Of a DNA stretch of 64,000 bases, positions 30,427 through 39,329 are shown one piece after another. The notes beneath the pieces are model-generated. The model made no database searches. It had not been told where the DNA came from and was given only the letters and a program-made list of their open reading frames with translations. Source of the DNA: Pseudomonas sp. MH9.2. Lineage in GTDB: Bacteria > Pseudomonadota > Gammaproteobacteria > Pseudomonadales > Pseudomonadaceae. A program made the position numbers and the translations under genes. Numbering within the stretch: the first letter of the stretch is position 1; every line of letters starts with the position of its first letter. The DNA lies in the NCBI RefSeq assembly GCF_034353875.1, contig NZ_CP133784.1, forward strand, positions 620,001 through 684,000. Reading direction: 5' to 3'.

Positions 30427-32235
30427 ATGCCCAACGAAGGCAATCTACTGCAGGCCGCAGTCGTATTTCTGCTGGCCGCAGTATTGACCGTACCCTTGGC
30501 CAAGCGCCTGCAACTAGGCGCAGTGCTCGGGTATCTGTTTGCCGGGGTGATCATCGGCCCTTCAGTGCTGGGCCTGATCGGCAACCCGCAAAGTGTCAGC
30601 CATATTTCCGAATTGGGCGTGGTGCTGCTGTTGTTCATCATCGGCCTCGAGTTGTCGCCGCGACGTTTGTGGGTGATGCGCAAGGCCGTGTTTGGTGTTG
30701 GGCTTGCCCAAGTACTGCTCACCGGGGTGGCTATCGGCAGCGTCGCCCTGCTCGCCTTCGATCAGTCGTTTAACAGTGCGGTTGTGTTGGGGCTGGGTTT
30801 AGCACTGTCGTCCACCGCCTTCGGCCTGCAAAGTCTGGCCGAGCGCAAGGAGCTTAACAGTCCACACGGACGGCTGGCCTTCGCCGTATTGTTGTTCCAG
30901 GACATCGCCGCGATCCCATTGATTGCCATGGTGCCGTTTCTAGCGGGGGTGGATCATAACGCCAGCACCTCAGACCACCTGACTCATGGTCTACGGGTGG
31001 TGGGCAGCATCGCTATTGTGGTGATCGGCGGGCGCTATCTGCTGCGCCCGGTATTTCGGATCGTAGCCAAGACCGGTCTACAGGAAGTCTCGACCGCGAC
31101 TGCATTGTTGGTGGTGATCGGCACAGCCTGGCTGATGGACCTGGCGGGGCTATCGATGGCCATGGGGGCGTTTCTGGCAGGCCTGCTATTGGCTGACTCC
31201 GAATATCGCCACGAACTGGAATCACAAATCGAGCCCTTCAAAGGATTGCTGCTTGGGCTGTTTTTTATCAGCGTCGGCATGGGTACCAATATTGGCCTGC
31301 TGGCCAGCGCACCGCTGACCGTGCTGGGGCTGACAGTGCTGCTGATTCTAATCAAACTGCCCTTGCTGTTTGGCATCGGCCGTCTGGTCGGCGGCCTGGA
31401 CCAGCACAGCGCCTTGCGCTTGGGCGTCGTGCTGGCAGCGGGTGGTGAATTTGCCTTCGTGGTGTTCAAGATCGGCCGCGACCAAGGGCTGTTCGAAGCA
31501 CGGCTGTACGACATTCTGGTGCTGACCATCACCCTGTCCATGGCCATGACGCCGCTGCTGTTACTCCTGATTTCGCGACTGCTCAAACCCAAAGTCACGC
31601 CGCAGATCGTGCCGGACGAGTACCGCGATATCGCCAGCGATTCGCCCAGGGTGGTCATCGCGGGTATGGGCCGTATGGGGCAAATCGTTGCGCGGATTCT
31701 GCGGGCACAAAAAATCTCCTTCGTGGCATTGGATAACGCCGTGGAGTCCATTGAGTTTTCCCGCAGCTCCGGCCATCTGCCGGTGTTCTACGGCAATCCA
31801 CTACGCCCGGAAATTTTGCGTGCGGCCAAGGTTGATCAGGCAGAGTTTTTCATCATCGCCACTGATGACCCGGACACCAACATCAAGACTGCCGAGTTGG
31901 TGCGCAAGCTTTATCCGCACATAAAAATCATCGCACGGGCACGCAACCGTCAACATGTGCACCGGCTGATGGACGTAGGTGCTCAGGCGGTACGTGAAAC
32001 GTTCTACTCCAGCCTGGAGATGAGCAGGCGTACGTTGGTGGGGCTGGGTCTGAGCCAGGCTCAGGCCGATGCCCGGGTCAGTCGTTTCAAGCGTCACGAT
32101 GAACAAGTGCTGAATGCCCAACATTTGGTGTATGACGATGACGCCAAAGTCCTGCAAACCGCCCGAGAAGCGAGAACGGAACTGGAGCAATTGTTTGAAG
32201 CCGACCGTCTGGAGGAAGAGTCCGCCAAAGACTGA
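30427..32235 (+). CDS. Monovalent cation:proton antiporter-2 (KefB/KefC/YbaL-type) with RCK domain
   Basis: 602 residues. About 12 membrane helices (residues 5-385) carry the CPA2 segments LGYLFAGVIIGPSVLGLI, GLELSPRRLW and LLFQDIAAIPLIAM. An RCK/TrkA-N nucleotide-binding domain follows (VVIAGMGRMGQIVARIL, GNPLRPEILRAAKVDQAEFFIIATDDPD), then a soluble tail. It probably exchanges K+ for H+ in response to electrophile or pH stress. AAGGAG six bases before the ATG fixes the start; the ORF extension upstream to 30340 is spurious. Confidence 0.9.
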   Translation: MPNEGNLLQAAVVFLLAAVLTVPLAKRLQLGAVLGYLFAGVIIGPSVLGLIGNPQSVSHISELGVVLLLFIIGLELSPRRLWVMRKAVFGVGLAQVLLTGVAIGSVALLAFDQSFNSAVVLGLGLALSSTAFGLQSLAERKELNSPHGRLAFAVLLFQDIAAIPLIAMVPFLAGVDHNASTSDHLTHGLRVVGSIAIVVIGGRYLLRPVFRIVAKTGLQEVSTATALLVVIGTAWLMDLAGLSMAMGAFLAGLLLADSEYRHELESQIEPFKGLLLGLFFISVGMGTNIGLLASAPLTVLGLTVLLILIKLPLLFGIGRLVGGLDQHSALRLGVVLAAGGEFAFVVFKIGRDQGLFEARLYDILVLTITLSMAMTPLLLLLISRLLKPKVTPQIVPDEYRDIASDSPRVVIAGMGRMGQIVARILRAQKISFVALDNAVESIEFSRSSGHLPVFYGNPLRPEILRAAKVDQAEFFIIATDDPDTNIKTAELVRKLYPHIKIIARARNRQHVHRLMDVGAQAVRETFYSSLEMSRRTLVGLGLSQAQADARVSRFKRHDEQVLNAQHLVYDDDAKVLQTAREARTELEQLFEADRLEEESAKD

Positions 32236-32546
32236 CAATATTCAGGCGCTCAACTCAGCTAATCAAACCTGGAACACACCCCATCGAACAAGCCTGAAGG
32301 AGCCTTCTCTTCGGACTTGCTCGATTGTTAGACAAACCCATCTATATTCAGGATAGTTTCAGCGGCCATATATAAACTTCCCACATAAAATTTAAAACTG
32401 TAGAAATACCCTACACGATTTTCCGCAACATTCACCCCGCCAAGCTATTTACCCCGACACCCGAAACTGTAAAAATTCGTTTGCAGCATTGCGCCTGGCA
32501 ACTAACAAATACCACCTCCACTGAATAACTATAAGAGCTGATCTAT
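32236..32546. other. Intergenic region downstream of the antiporter gene
   Basis: 311 bases, A/T-rich toward the right. CGAACAAG ... CTTGCTCG (about 32285-32322) could form a terminator hairpin for the antiporter gene. Nothing else is supported. Confidence 0.4.
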
Positions 32547-32753
32547 ATGAACCCGAACACTGCGACTGCTATCGACCTGTCGCTACCTGTCGCTGCCCCC
32601 CACACAACCAAGGCTTTTGGCCTGGAAAACCTCATGGCCCTGCGGGACGCGCTGATTGTTCTGAAAGGACCATTGGGCAATATTCCAGCCTTGCGCACCC
32701 GCATTCAGGACAGCGTATTTAATCACGCGGCGCAAGACCGCCTATTACGATAA
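32547..32753 (+). CDS. Small hypothetical protein
   Basis: 68 residues, MNPNTATAIDLSLPVAAPH..., with a Ser/Thr/Ala-rich start and an amphipathic C-terminal helix (about 28-66). AAGAGCTG precedes the ATG by about 9 bases. It has no signal sequence or membrane helix and I do not recognise it. Codon use looks like that of a real Pseudomonas gene, but evidence is thin. Confidence 0.45.
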   Translation: MNPNTATAIDLSLPVAAPHTTKAFGLENLMALRDALIVLKGPLGNIPALRTRIQDSVFNHAAQDRLLR

Positions 32754-32896
32754 CGAACGCCTGAATCAACGCCGTCCAAATAACGGCCCCGGCTCGATCA
32801 CCGGGCGGCCATAAGCCACGGCGACCAAAACGATTGGATCGACGTTGAGATGTAAGCGCCAGGTTTATAACCGCACCCACCACATGAGTCCGGTCG

Positions 32897-34111
32897 TTAG
32901 CCCAGCACCTCACTTAAAGGAATGAAGTTCAGCCAGTCACCTTCGGCGACCGTGGTCCCTTCGCGCACTTCAATCAGGCCTTCGGCCCACGCTGCGCTGC
33001 GCAGGACGCCCGAGCTCTGGTTGCTGTAGAGCACGGCGCGGCCTTGTTCGAATCGCCCGCGCAGATATTCGCGGCGGTCTCCGGCCTTGTTCCAGGTGAA
33101 ACCGGCAGGCACCGGAAACTGCAGCGGCGCGACATCGGCGACGCCCTGACGGCGCAACAGATAGGGCCGGGCGAGTAATGCGAAGGTCACCAGAGTCGAG
33201 GCTGGATTGCCCGGTAAACCAATCACCGGCACACCACGAAAATGGCCAAACGTCAGCGGCTTCCCAGGCTTGATCGCCAGCTTCCACAATGACAACTCGC
33301 CGTCCTCGCGCAGGGCATGTCCGAGAAAATCTGCCTCGCCCACCGATACACCACCGGTGGAAAGAATTAAATCGACGTGCCCCAGAGCGCCCAACGCGTT
33401 ACGGGTTTTTTCCAGATCGTCTGGCAAAATCCCGGCGTCGTACACCTCGCAGCCCAACCGCTGTAACCAACTGCACAGCAACACCCGATTGCTGTTGTAA
33501 ATCTGCCCAGGGCCCAGCGGTTGGCCCGGCTCGATCAACTCATCGCCGGTGGACAACACAGCAACACGCACGCGCCGCACGACATTAAGCCCGGCCAGGC
33601 CCAACGATGCTGTCAGGCCCAGTTCAATGGGCCCCATACGCGTACCGACGGCCAATACTTGCTCGCCAATCGTTGTTTCCTGGCCCTGGGGACGAATGTT
33701 TTGCCCGACTCTCATCGGCTCAATGAAGCGCACCCGCTGATCGACGAGTACCTCGGCGTTTTCCTGCATTTCTACGCAATCGGCGCCCGCCGGCACGGGC
33801 GCGCCGGTGAAGATCCGGGCACAGGTTCCAGGCGTCAATGGTTCGGGGGCTTGCCCGGCAAATATGCGCTGACTGACCTCCATTGGCTCACCCTTCCAGT
33901 CCGCCAGACACAAGGCGTAACCGTCCATGGCGCTATTGGGCCAAGGCGGCAGATCCAGGGTTGCAATCAACTCCTCGGCCAGAACCCGACCTTGCGCATC
34001 GGCCAGTACGACCCGCTCACGCTCAAGGATCGGCGTCGCCTCGGCCATCTCCAACAAGCGCGCCAGCGCCACTTCTACAGGCATCAACGATCGCGCTTTA
34101 GTGCGGCTCAT
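32897..34111 (-). CDS. moeA: Molybdopterin molybdenumtransferase MoeA
   Basis: 404 residues. It inserts molybdate into adenylylated molybdopterin. MoeA motifs are SAMDGYAL, ARIFTGAPVPAGADCV, VLSTGDEL, GQIYNSNRVLL, LILSTGGVSVGEADFL, WKLAIKPGKPLTFG and VIGLPGNPAS. It follows moaB by six bases on the same strand, forming a small molybdenum-cofactor operon. Confidence 0.96.
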   Translation of the reverse strand: MSRTKARSLMPVEVALARLLEMAEATPILERERVVLADAQGRVLAEELIATLDLPPWPNSAMDGYALCLADWKGEPMEVSQRIFAGQAPEPLTPGTCARIFTGAPVPAGADCVEMQENAEVLVDQRVRFIEPMRVGQNIRPQGQETTIGEQVLAVGTRMGPIELGLTASLGLAGLNVVRRVRVAVLSTGDELIEPGQPLGPGQIYNSNRVLLCSWLQRLGCEVYDAGILPDDLEKTRNALGALGHVDLILSTGGVSVGEADFLGHALREDGELSLWKLAIKPGKPLTFGHFRGVPVIGLPGNPASTLVTFALLARPYLLRRQGVADVAPLQFPVPAGFTWNKAGDRREYLRGRFEQGRAVLYSNQSSGVLRSAAWAEGLIEVREGTTVAEGDWLNFIPLSEVLG

Positions 34112-34117
34112 ATCAGT

Positions 34118-34657
34118 TTATCCGCGGGTTTCGCAGGGCTCGGCCTGCTTGAGGTGGGCGACGAAGTTACACGGACGGTGACGTGAATCCAGCTGTTCGG
34201 CAAGAATACCGTCCCAACCGGTACGACAGGCATTGGTCGAACCCGGCAGGCAGCAGACCAATGTGCCGTTGGCCATACCCGCCAGCGCGCGGGACTGCAC
34301 GGTAGAGGTACCAATATCCGCCACGGAAATCTGCCGGAACAGCTCACCAAACCCATCGACCTGCTTGTCCAGCAAACAGATCACCGCTTCAGGTGTACTG
34401 TCGCGACCGGTAAAACCTGTGCCGCCAGTGATCAGTACAACCTGCACGTCATCGTCGGCAATCCAGGTGGCAACCTGAGCACGGATTTTGTACAGATCGT
34501 CCTTGAGCAGCACGCGCTCGATCAGGCTATGACCTGCGGCGGTCAAGCGGTCAACGAAGACTTGCCCAGACGTATCGGTTTCAAAGGTACGGGTGTCGCT
34601 GACGGTCAATACGGCAATATTCAATGGCACGAAAGGTGTTTCAGCCTTCGCTTTCAT
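34118..34657 (-). CDS. moaB: Molybdenum cofactor biosynthesis protein B
   Basis: 179 residues of the MoaB/Mog family. It adenylylates molybdopterin before MoeA acts. Recognisable segments are NIAVLTVSDTRTFETDTSG, LITGGTGFTGRDSTPEAV and ALAGMANGTLVCCLPGST. It is the first gene of the moaB-moeA pair. Confidence 0.95.
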   Translation of the reverse strand: MKAKAETPFVPLNIAVLTVSDTRTFETDTSGQVFVDRLTAAGHSLIERVLLKDDLYKIRAQVATWIADDDVQVVLITGGTGFTGRDSTPEAVICLLDKQVDGFGELFRQISVADIGTSTVQSRALAGMANGTLVCCLPGSTNACRTGWDGILAEQLDSRHRPCNFVAHLKQAEPCETRG

Positions 34658-34832
34658 AGGCTCAATCCAAAGAGAGGGGGAACAGCCTGTTGTTATATCA
34701 CAGCCCCCTTTTCACTCACCCTTCGTTGATCTGAGTCAGCGATTGCGACAAGCCACTACTGTCCATGGAACTTGCGGATGATGTATACGTCTCAACCTCA
34801 ATAATCAAAGCATTCCCTGACGGAGACACACC

Positions 34833-35057
34833 ATGACTCAACGGACCTTACCCGCCGCCTTCCTGCTGGCTCTGAGCCTCGCAAGTCTCGCCGGCTGTGC
34901 TTCGCCCACAGTCATCACTCTCAACGACGGGCGCGAAATCCAGGCTGTTGATACGCCCAAGTATGATGAAGAATCGGGTTTCTACGAATTCAAACAGCTT
35001 GATGGCAAAGAAACTCGCGTCAACAAAGACCAGGTGAGTACGGTTAAGGATCTCTGA
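34833..35057 (+). CDS. YgdI/YgdR-family small lipoprotein
   Basis: 74 residues. The lipobox LAGC puts the lipidated Cys at residue 22, followed by a compact SH3-like beta domain (VITLNDGREIQAVDTPKYD...) typical of YgdI/YgdR. The GGAGACACACC leader precedes the ATG. Function of the family is unknown. A terminator follows. Confidence 0.88.
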   Translation: MTQRTLPAAFLLALSLASLAGCASPTVITLNDGREIQAVDTPKYDEESGFYEFKQLDGKETRVNKDQVSTVKDL

Positions 35058-35092
35058 TCCTTCACAACATCGTTTGCGATTTTGTTCAAAAG

Positions 35093-35113
35093 CCCGCCCT
35101 GCGCGGGTTTTTT
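35093..35113 (+). terminator. Rho-independent terminator after the lipoprotein gene
   Basis: CCCGC-CCTGC-GCGGG followed by TTTTTT, 36 bases after the stop codon. Confidence 0.8.
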
Positions 35114-35149
35114 GTATGCGGAGCACATTCATCCATCGCGAGAAACAAC

Positions 35150-36040
35150 CTACCAGTCGAGCGCCAGTTGCGTCTCGAATTGCCTGTCTTCCCCGGACAG
35201 CGGGTCAATGAAACGCAGACTCTGAGCTAACAGCTTCAGCGGCTGAGTATAGTCATCCACCGCATCTTTGAGCACGTCGGGATAAAACGGATCATTGCAG
35301 ATCGCCGCGCCCAGAGCCGCCATGTGCACCCTTAACTGGTGTTTTTTGCCCGTCACGGGGTACAAGCCGTACCGCCAATATTCGCCATTGCGTTCACTGA
35401 CTTCGATGCGCGTTTCTGTGTTGCTGATACCTGGCCCTTCCTGCATCCGAAAGAAGGGTTCGCCCGCGACCAGCCGGCTTTTATGCACACGAGGGAATTG
35501 CACTTCGGGCAACGCACGGGCAATGGCCTCATAGCGCTTGTCGATCTGACGCGTAGGAAACAGCGACTGATACGCCGAACGACTCTCCTTGTTTGCCGAG
35601 AACAACACCAAGCCTGCCGTGTGCCGGTCAATTCGGTGCAGTGGTACCAGGTCCGGATTATCCAGACGACGGATCAAGCGTCGGAGCAAGGTCTGCTCGA
35701 CGTACTCACCGGCAGGAGTGACCGGTAAAAAATGCGGTTTGTCCGCCACCACCAGATGCTCGTCCGCATACAGGATCGTCTCTAGCACCGGTATCGGCGT
35801 TTCGTTCGGAACCTCGCGAAAGTAGTGGACACGCAACCCTTCCCGGTAAGGCAACTCGACAGCTATGGCCACACCCTCCGCATCCAGAACCCGTCCCCTG
35901 GCTATTCGGTCCAGCCATTGCTCCCGGCTAATGGCGGAAAAATGCGCGCACAGACAATCGAGAACCGTTGCCCATGGCCCTGCTGGCAGGTACAGGGTGC
36001 TTGCTTGGCTCTGCGCGGGAGAAAAAACGGGCTCGGACAT
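35150..36040 (-). CDS. RluA-family pseudouridine synthase
   Basis: 296 residues from MSEPVFSP. The catalytic motif HRIDRHTAGL contains the active-site Asp; ADEHLVVADKPHFLPV and GKKHQLRVHMAALGA are the other RluA-family blocks. It isomerises uridine in rRNA or tRNA; the target site is not predictable. The start at 36040 is preferred; an ATG at 36085 would add 15 residues. Confidence 0.9.
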   Translation of the reverse strand: MSEPVFSPAQSQASTLYLPAGPWATVLDCLCAHFSAISREQWLDRIARGRVLDAEGVAIAVELPYREGLRVHYFREVPNETPIPVLETILYADEHLVVADKPHFLPVTPAGEYVEQTLLRRLIRRLDNPDLVPLHRIDRHTAGLVLFSANKESRSAYQSLFPTRQIDKRYEAIARALPEVQFPRVHKSRLVAGEPFFRMQEGPGISNTETRIEVSERNGEYWRYGLYPVTGKKHQLRVHMAALGAAICNDPFYPDVLKDAVDDYTQPLKLLAQSLRFIDPLSGEDRQFETQLALDW

Positions 36041-36457
36041 GGGTAGGCTCAAATCTCGGAACGCCTTGACTGGCTGGCTGCGCATTATCGCGCAAGGGCT
36101 GGGCAGAACCTAATGGCACCCGCTCATCCCGGCGCGTGGTGTAACAGCGGCTGCGCACTTCGCTGCCCATGCCCCCATTTAGGCGTGACGGACACCCTGG
36201 CTAACCGTAGGTGATGCATGCCTGCCACCGCGGTGAGGGGCCATCGAGAACTCCTAAACCGCGATGCTTTCTAGGCTCTCTGACTGTCTACGAACTCAAA
36301 AATGCGCACCGGCCCTTGGAATATTGGGTGAATGCCGGGGCTGCGAACAATTCGCTGTTGATACAGGGACCAAGGGATTATTTCTGCTCTACTCGCTACG
36401 ATGGATGGGCACGGAAAAGAGGCACCTGATGAAAAGCCAATAATAATGAGGCTACTG
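36041..36457. other. Intergenic region at the left edge of the sulfur island
   Basis: About 417 bases between the pseudouridine synthase and tsdB. A 72-codon frame (36211-36429) has no ribosome binding site and no recognised product. Base composition becomes more A/T-rich toward tsdB. No tRNA, integrase or att-like repeat could be seen. I found no sigma-54 motif before tsdB. Confidence 0.45.
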
Positions 36458-37078
36458 ATGGAAATTTCTCGATGGGCATTAGTTGGTCTGGGCAGCATGC
36501 TCGTTAGCCCAGGGTTTGCTGCGGACGCGCAAGAAATATTTACCCGAGGTGGCTCTCACCCTGGAGTCATCGCCTGTTCAGCCTGCCATGGCGCAGACGG
36601 CCTTGGGATGCCTGCGCCAGGTTTCCCAAGGCTAGCGGGCCTACCTGCTGAATATTTGGCAAAGCAGATTTCGGATTTCAGCTCTGGATCCAGGGCAAAT
36701 GCCATCATGTATCCAATTGCCAAAGCATTGAGCCATGACGAATCAAAAGTCATCGCCGCCATGCTAGCCAAAATGCCAAGCCCGGAGGTTACACACGTAA
36801 ATCGCGCGCACACAGCACAAGGATCTGGCGAGGTCCTTGCCTTGAGAGGCGCTTGGGACAGAAATATCCCTGAGTGCGTGGCTTGTCATGGTCCCAGTGG
36901 CGTCGGGGTAGGAGGCCTCGTCCCTCCGCTATCAGGCCAGTCAACGCAGTACCTGACCTCACAACTCAATGCCTGGCGACAGGGTACCCGAAACAATGAT
37001 CCGAATGACCTCATGGGCCATATCGCTCGCTCATTGACCGATGACGAGGTTGAAGCAGTGTCAAAATATTTTGCTTAA
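36458..37078 (+). CDS. tsdB: Periplasmic dihaem cytochrome c, TsdB-like
   Basis: 206 residues with a signal peptide (MLVSPGFAADA). Two c-type haem sites are present: CSACH (C40-C43-H44) and CVACH (C140-C143-H144). Each is followed by a cytochrome c4-like fold with a distal Met candidate (AIMYPIAKALS). Next gene is a TsdA-like thiosulfate dehydrogenase, and the tsdB-tsdA order is known from Pseudomonas stutzeri, where TsdB accepts electrons from TsdA. The start follows TGAGG by six bases; ATG at 36446 is an alternative. Its base composition looks lower in GC than the core genes. Confidence 0.78.
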   Translation: MEISRWALVGLGSMLVSPGFAADAQEIFTRGGSHPGVIACSACHGADGLGMPAPGFPRLAGLPAEYLAKQISDFSSGSRANAIMYPIAKALSHDESKVIAAMLAKMPSPEVTHVNRAHTAQGSGEVLALRGAWDRNIPECVACHGPSGVGVGGLVPPLSGQSTQYLTSQLNAWRQGTRNNDPNDLMGHIARSLTDDEVEAVSKYFA

Positions 37079-37100
37079 CTCAGTAAATAGAGGCCGGATC

Positions 37101-38018
37101 ATGAAGTTAACAATTACAGCATTTATCAGCCTCAGCATAATGTCGTCAACTTACGCAGCAGAAACGGTGGTCTCGACTTCTGAGGCCAACATCCTCGACG
37201 GCACTCAAAAATCAGCACCGTCCTTTGTGCCCCCAGCCGAGGATACTCTGCCCGATAATGCTTACGGTCGCTTGGTGCTGCAAGGCCATGCGATATTTGT
37301 CGACACTAAAGCGAATGCGCCTGAGTTCGTCGGTAACGGATTGAACTGTACAAATTGCCATCTTGAGCAGGGTCGAAAAGCCAACTCGGCGCCCCTTTGG
37401 GCGGCTTACACGATGTACCCGGCTTATCGAAAAAAGAACGACAAGGTCAATACGTATGCTGAGCGTCTACAAGGGTGCTTTCAGTTCAGCATGAATGGTA
37501 AACCGCCTCCAGCTGACAACGCGGTGATAGCAGCGTTGACGGCATACTCATACTGGCTGGCGACTGGAGCGCCCACCGGCAAAGAGCTACCGGGACGCTC
37601 CTATCCCGAGATTCCCCAGCCCGCTGGAGGTTTCGATTTAGCTAAGGGCAAAACAATTTATGTTGAGCAATGCGCCCTATGTCACGGCGATGAAGGCCAA
37701 GGACAGAAGGCTAGCTCGGACTACGTACTCCCGCCATTATGGGGCAAGGACTCGTTCAACTGGGGAGCTGGGATGCATCGAATCAATACTGCTGCCGGCT
37801 TCATCAAAGCGAATATGCCTCTGGGCAAGGGTGGAACACTTTCCACAGAGGAGGCTTGGCATGTTGCAGCCTATATGAATAGTCACGAGCGCCCCCAAGA
37901 CCCAAGGTTCATCGACGGTTCGATCAAGCAAACGAGGGTGAAATTTCATGCCAATGATGGGGTTAATCTTTATGGCCAGAAAGTAGATGGCGTCTTGATA
38001 GGTCAGGGGACAAAGTAG
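37101..38018 (+). CDS. tsdA: TsdA-like thiosulfate dehydrogenase (dihaem cytochrome c)
   Basis: 305 residues with a signal peptide. Haem sites are CTNCH (C83, C86, H87) and CALCH (C191, C194, H195). The stretch GLNCTNCHLEQG ... RLQGCFQFSMNGKPPP is the TsdA hallmark. Cys126, 39 residues after His87, is placed to be the cysteine axial ligand of haem 1 that defines the enzyme. TsdA joins two thiosulfates to tetrathionate, or runs in reverse. GAGG precedes the ATG and tsdB lies 22 bases upstream. A GAAA-loop hairpin follows the gene. Confidence 0.82.
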   Translation: MKLTITAFISLSIMSSTYAAETVVSTSEANILDGTQKSAPSFVPPAEDTLPDNAYGRLVLQGHAIFVDTKANAPEFVGNGLNCTNCHLEQGRKANSAPLWAAYTMYPAYRKKNDKVNTYAERLQGCFQFSMNGKPPPADNAVIAALTAYSYWLATGAPTGKELPGRSYPEIPQPAGGFDLAKGKTIYVEQCALCHGDEGQGQKASSDYVLPPLWGKDSFNWGAGMHRINTAAGFIKANMPLGKGGTLSTEEAWHVAAYMNSHERPQDPRFIDGSIKQTRVKFHANDGVNLYGQKVDGVLIGQGTK

Positions 38019-38128
38019 TTTCCAACCCGATCGCCATTTAGATTTCGATGCTCACCCCTGCTTTGGGCGCATGGCCCCATACAGCTTTCTATTGAAAAAT
38101 GTCATGCAGCACTCACTATATCCCGTTG

Positions 38129-38148
38129 ACGCCTCTGAAAAGAGGCGT
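38129..38148. terminator. Hairpin after tsdA
   Basis: ACGCCTCT-GAAA-AGAGGCGT, a perfect eight-base-pair stem closed by a GNRA tetraloop, between tsdA and the DsrE-like gene. Only a short T tract follows. Confidence 0.5.
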
Positions 38149-38185
38149 TATCCACCACATTAATCGACCTTGAAGGCCTTGAATA

Positions 38186-38506
38186 ATGGATCTCAGCGAA
38201 ATCGATAACCTTCATGTTGTGCTGCATGCTCCGACTCCCGATGCTTTGGCACGCGCCCGCAACAATGCAGTGAACCTATTGAAAGATGCTCCTCAGGCAA
38301 ACGTCAGGATCATAGTCAATTCAAAGGCTGTTGCGGCGACCCTTGATGATCCAAATAGTGAAACGGACGCGATAACCTGGGTATGTCCAAACACGCTGAA
38401 AAATCTTGATCGTTGCGTGTCGGCGCCACTGAGAGTGTTGGCGCAAGGTGCCGTTTCTGAGCTTGTCAAAATGCAATCAGAAGGTTGGTTCTATATTCGG
38501 GCATAA
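38186..38506 (+). CDS. DsrE/DsrF-like small protein
   Basis: 106 residues of the DsrE-like (COG1416-type) fold: LHVVLHAPTPDALARARNNAVNLL, NVRIIVNSKAVAATL and WVCPNTLKNLDRCV. Cys67 and Cys77 are candidate sulfur-carrying residues. Such proteins carry sulfane sulfur between enzymes in sulfur metabolism, which fits its place between tsdA and a rhodanese. AAGG precedes the start. Confidence 0.72.
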   Translation: MDLSEIDNLHVVLHAPTPDALARARNNAVNLLKDAPQANVRIIVNSKAVAATLDDPNSETDAITWVCPNTLKNLDRCVSAPLRVLAQGAVSELVKMQSEGWFYIRA

Positions 38507-38665
38507 CGTTACTTACCGCTGCCGCTTTTTTAACGTCTACCAGTTAGTACTGGGCAGGTCCTGCTACCCAGCCAGTTCGATGGACCAATGTCTGGCAGCA
38601 CCGCGATAAATACAGCGTTTTGTCGCCACGCCTACCCGCTGAGGGCATTGCGCCCTTCCCCATCA

Positions 38666-38724
38666 ATGGACGATCCACCTTCGAGCCAGACGTGCTGCAC
38701 ACAGAATCTTACTGGATCGTCCAT
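38666..38724. repeat. Inverted repeat with perfect 12-base arms
   Basis: ATGGACGATCCA (38666-38677) and TGGATCGTCCAT (38713-38724), 35 bases apart, just beyond the rhodanese stop codon. Could be a terminator stem or the ends of a small lost mobile element; no T-run is present. Confidence 0.6.
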
Positions 38725-38737
38725 AGAACCCAAGGTG

Positions 38738-39121
38738 CTACTCGAAGATGGGTAAATGTGGACCCACGATCGGCTTTTCTGCACTAACCCAGGCGTCGAA
38801 TCCACCTGTGATTGATTTGACATGCAGGTAGCCCATGTCATGCAGCGATGCGGCGGCGAGCGCTGCACGACCGCTCGTTTTGCAGTACAGCACAATCTTA
38901 AGGTCCCGCGAACTGAGCTTGGAATCGTTGGTCAGTTTGAACTCCAGCATGCCGCGCGACGCGTGTATCGCGCCAGCGAGATGGCCGGCAGCATACTCGT
39001 CAGCTTCACGCACATCGATAAGTACATCCGCATCCTGGATAGCCTGATCAACGTCTTCGATGGCCACTTCTTCGATACGTGCTTTAGCGTCGGCTACCAG
39101 ATCATGGGCAGTTTTAATCAT
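38738..39121 (-). CDS. Single-domain rhodanese (sulfurtransferase)
   Basis: 127 residues. Rhodanese signatures are DVLIDVREADEYAAGHLAGAIH and the active-site loop YCKTSGR with catalytic Cys80, then AAASLHDMGYLHVKSITGGFDAW. A ~25-residue helical N-terminus precedes the domain. It moves sulfane sulfur, for example from persulfides or thiosulfate. It points away from the cyd operon's first genes and toward the DsrE-like gene. The ATG has only a distant GGAG. Confidence 0.88.
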   Translation of the reverse strand: MIKTAHDLVADAKARIEEVAIEDVDQAIQDADVLIDVREADEYAAGHLAGAIHASRGMLEFKLTNDSKLSSRDLKIVLYCKTSGRAALAAASLHDMGYLHVKSITGGFDAWVSAEKPIVGPHLPIFE

Positions 39122-39179
39122 GATGTTTTGGAAGACTCCAGTTGGGAGAAGTCAATGTTTTCTTGCTTAGCATAACCAT

Positions 39180-39226
39180 ATTGGATAACCCTCTACGCAC
39201 GGGACTGCACGGGAGGGTTATTCAAT
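39180..39226. terminator. Long inverted repeat between the globin and rhodanese genes
   Basis: ATTGGATAACCCTC (39180-39193) and GAGGGTTATTCAAT (39213-39226), 13 of 14 pairs complementary with a 19-base GC-rich loop. It lies downstream of the cyd-globin operon and is most likely its terminator or an mRNA-stabilising stem. Confidence 0.5.
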
Positions 39227-39329
39227 CTGTTACAAGCAAGACGCCTAAAGAATTACAACGACTTGGTCGAGTGGTACCCATCCATTGTATCGAAACCTTC
39301 GGAGGCGCGGATTTCGGCACGCCGGATGT

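Noticed and set aside
36211-36429. 72-codon frame before tsdB
   Set aside because: No ribosome binding site and no similarity I recognise; runs up against the tsdB leader.
39122-39160. Possible sigma-54 promoter before the rhodanese gene (TGGTTATGCTAAGCA on the minus strand)
   Set aside because: GG and GC are nine rather than ten bases apart, which normally abolishes RpoN recognition.
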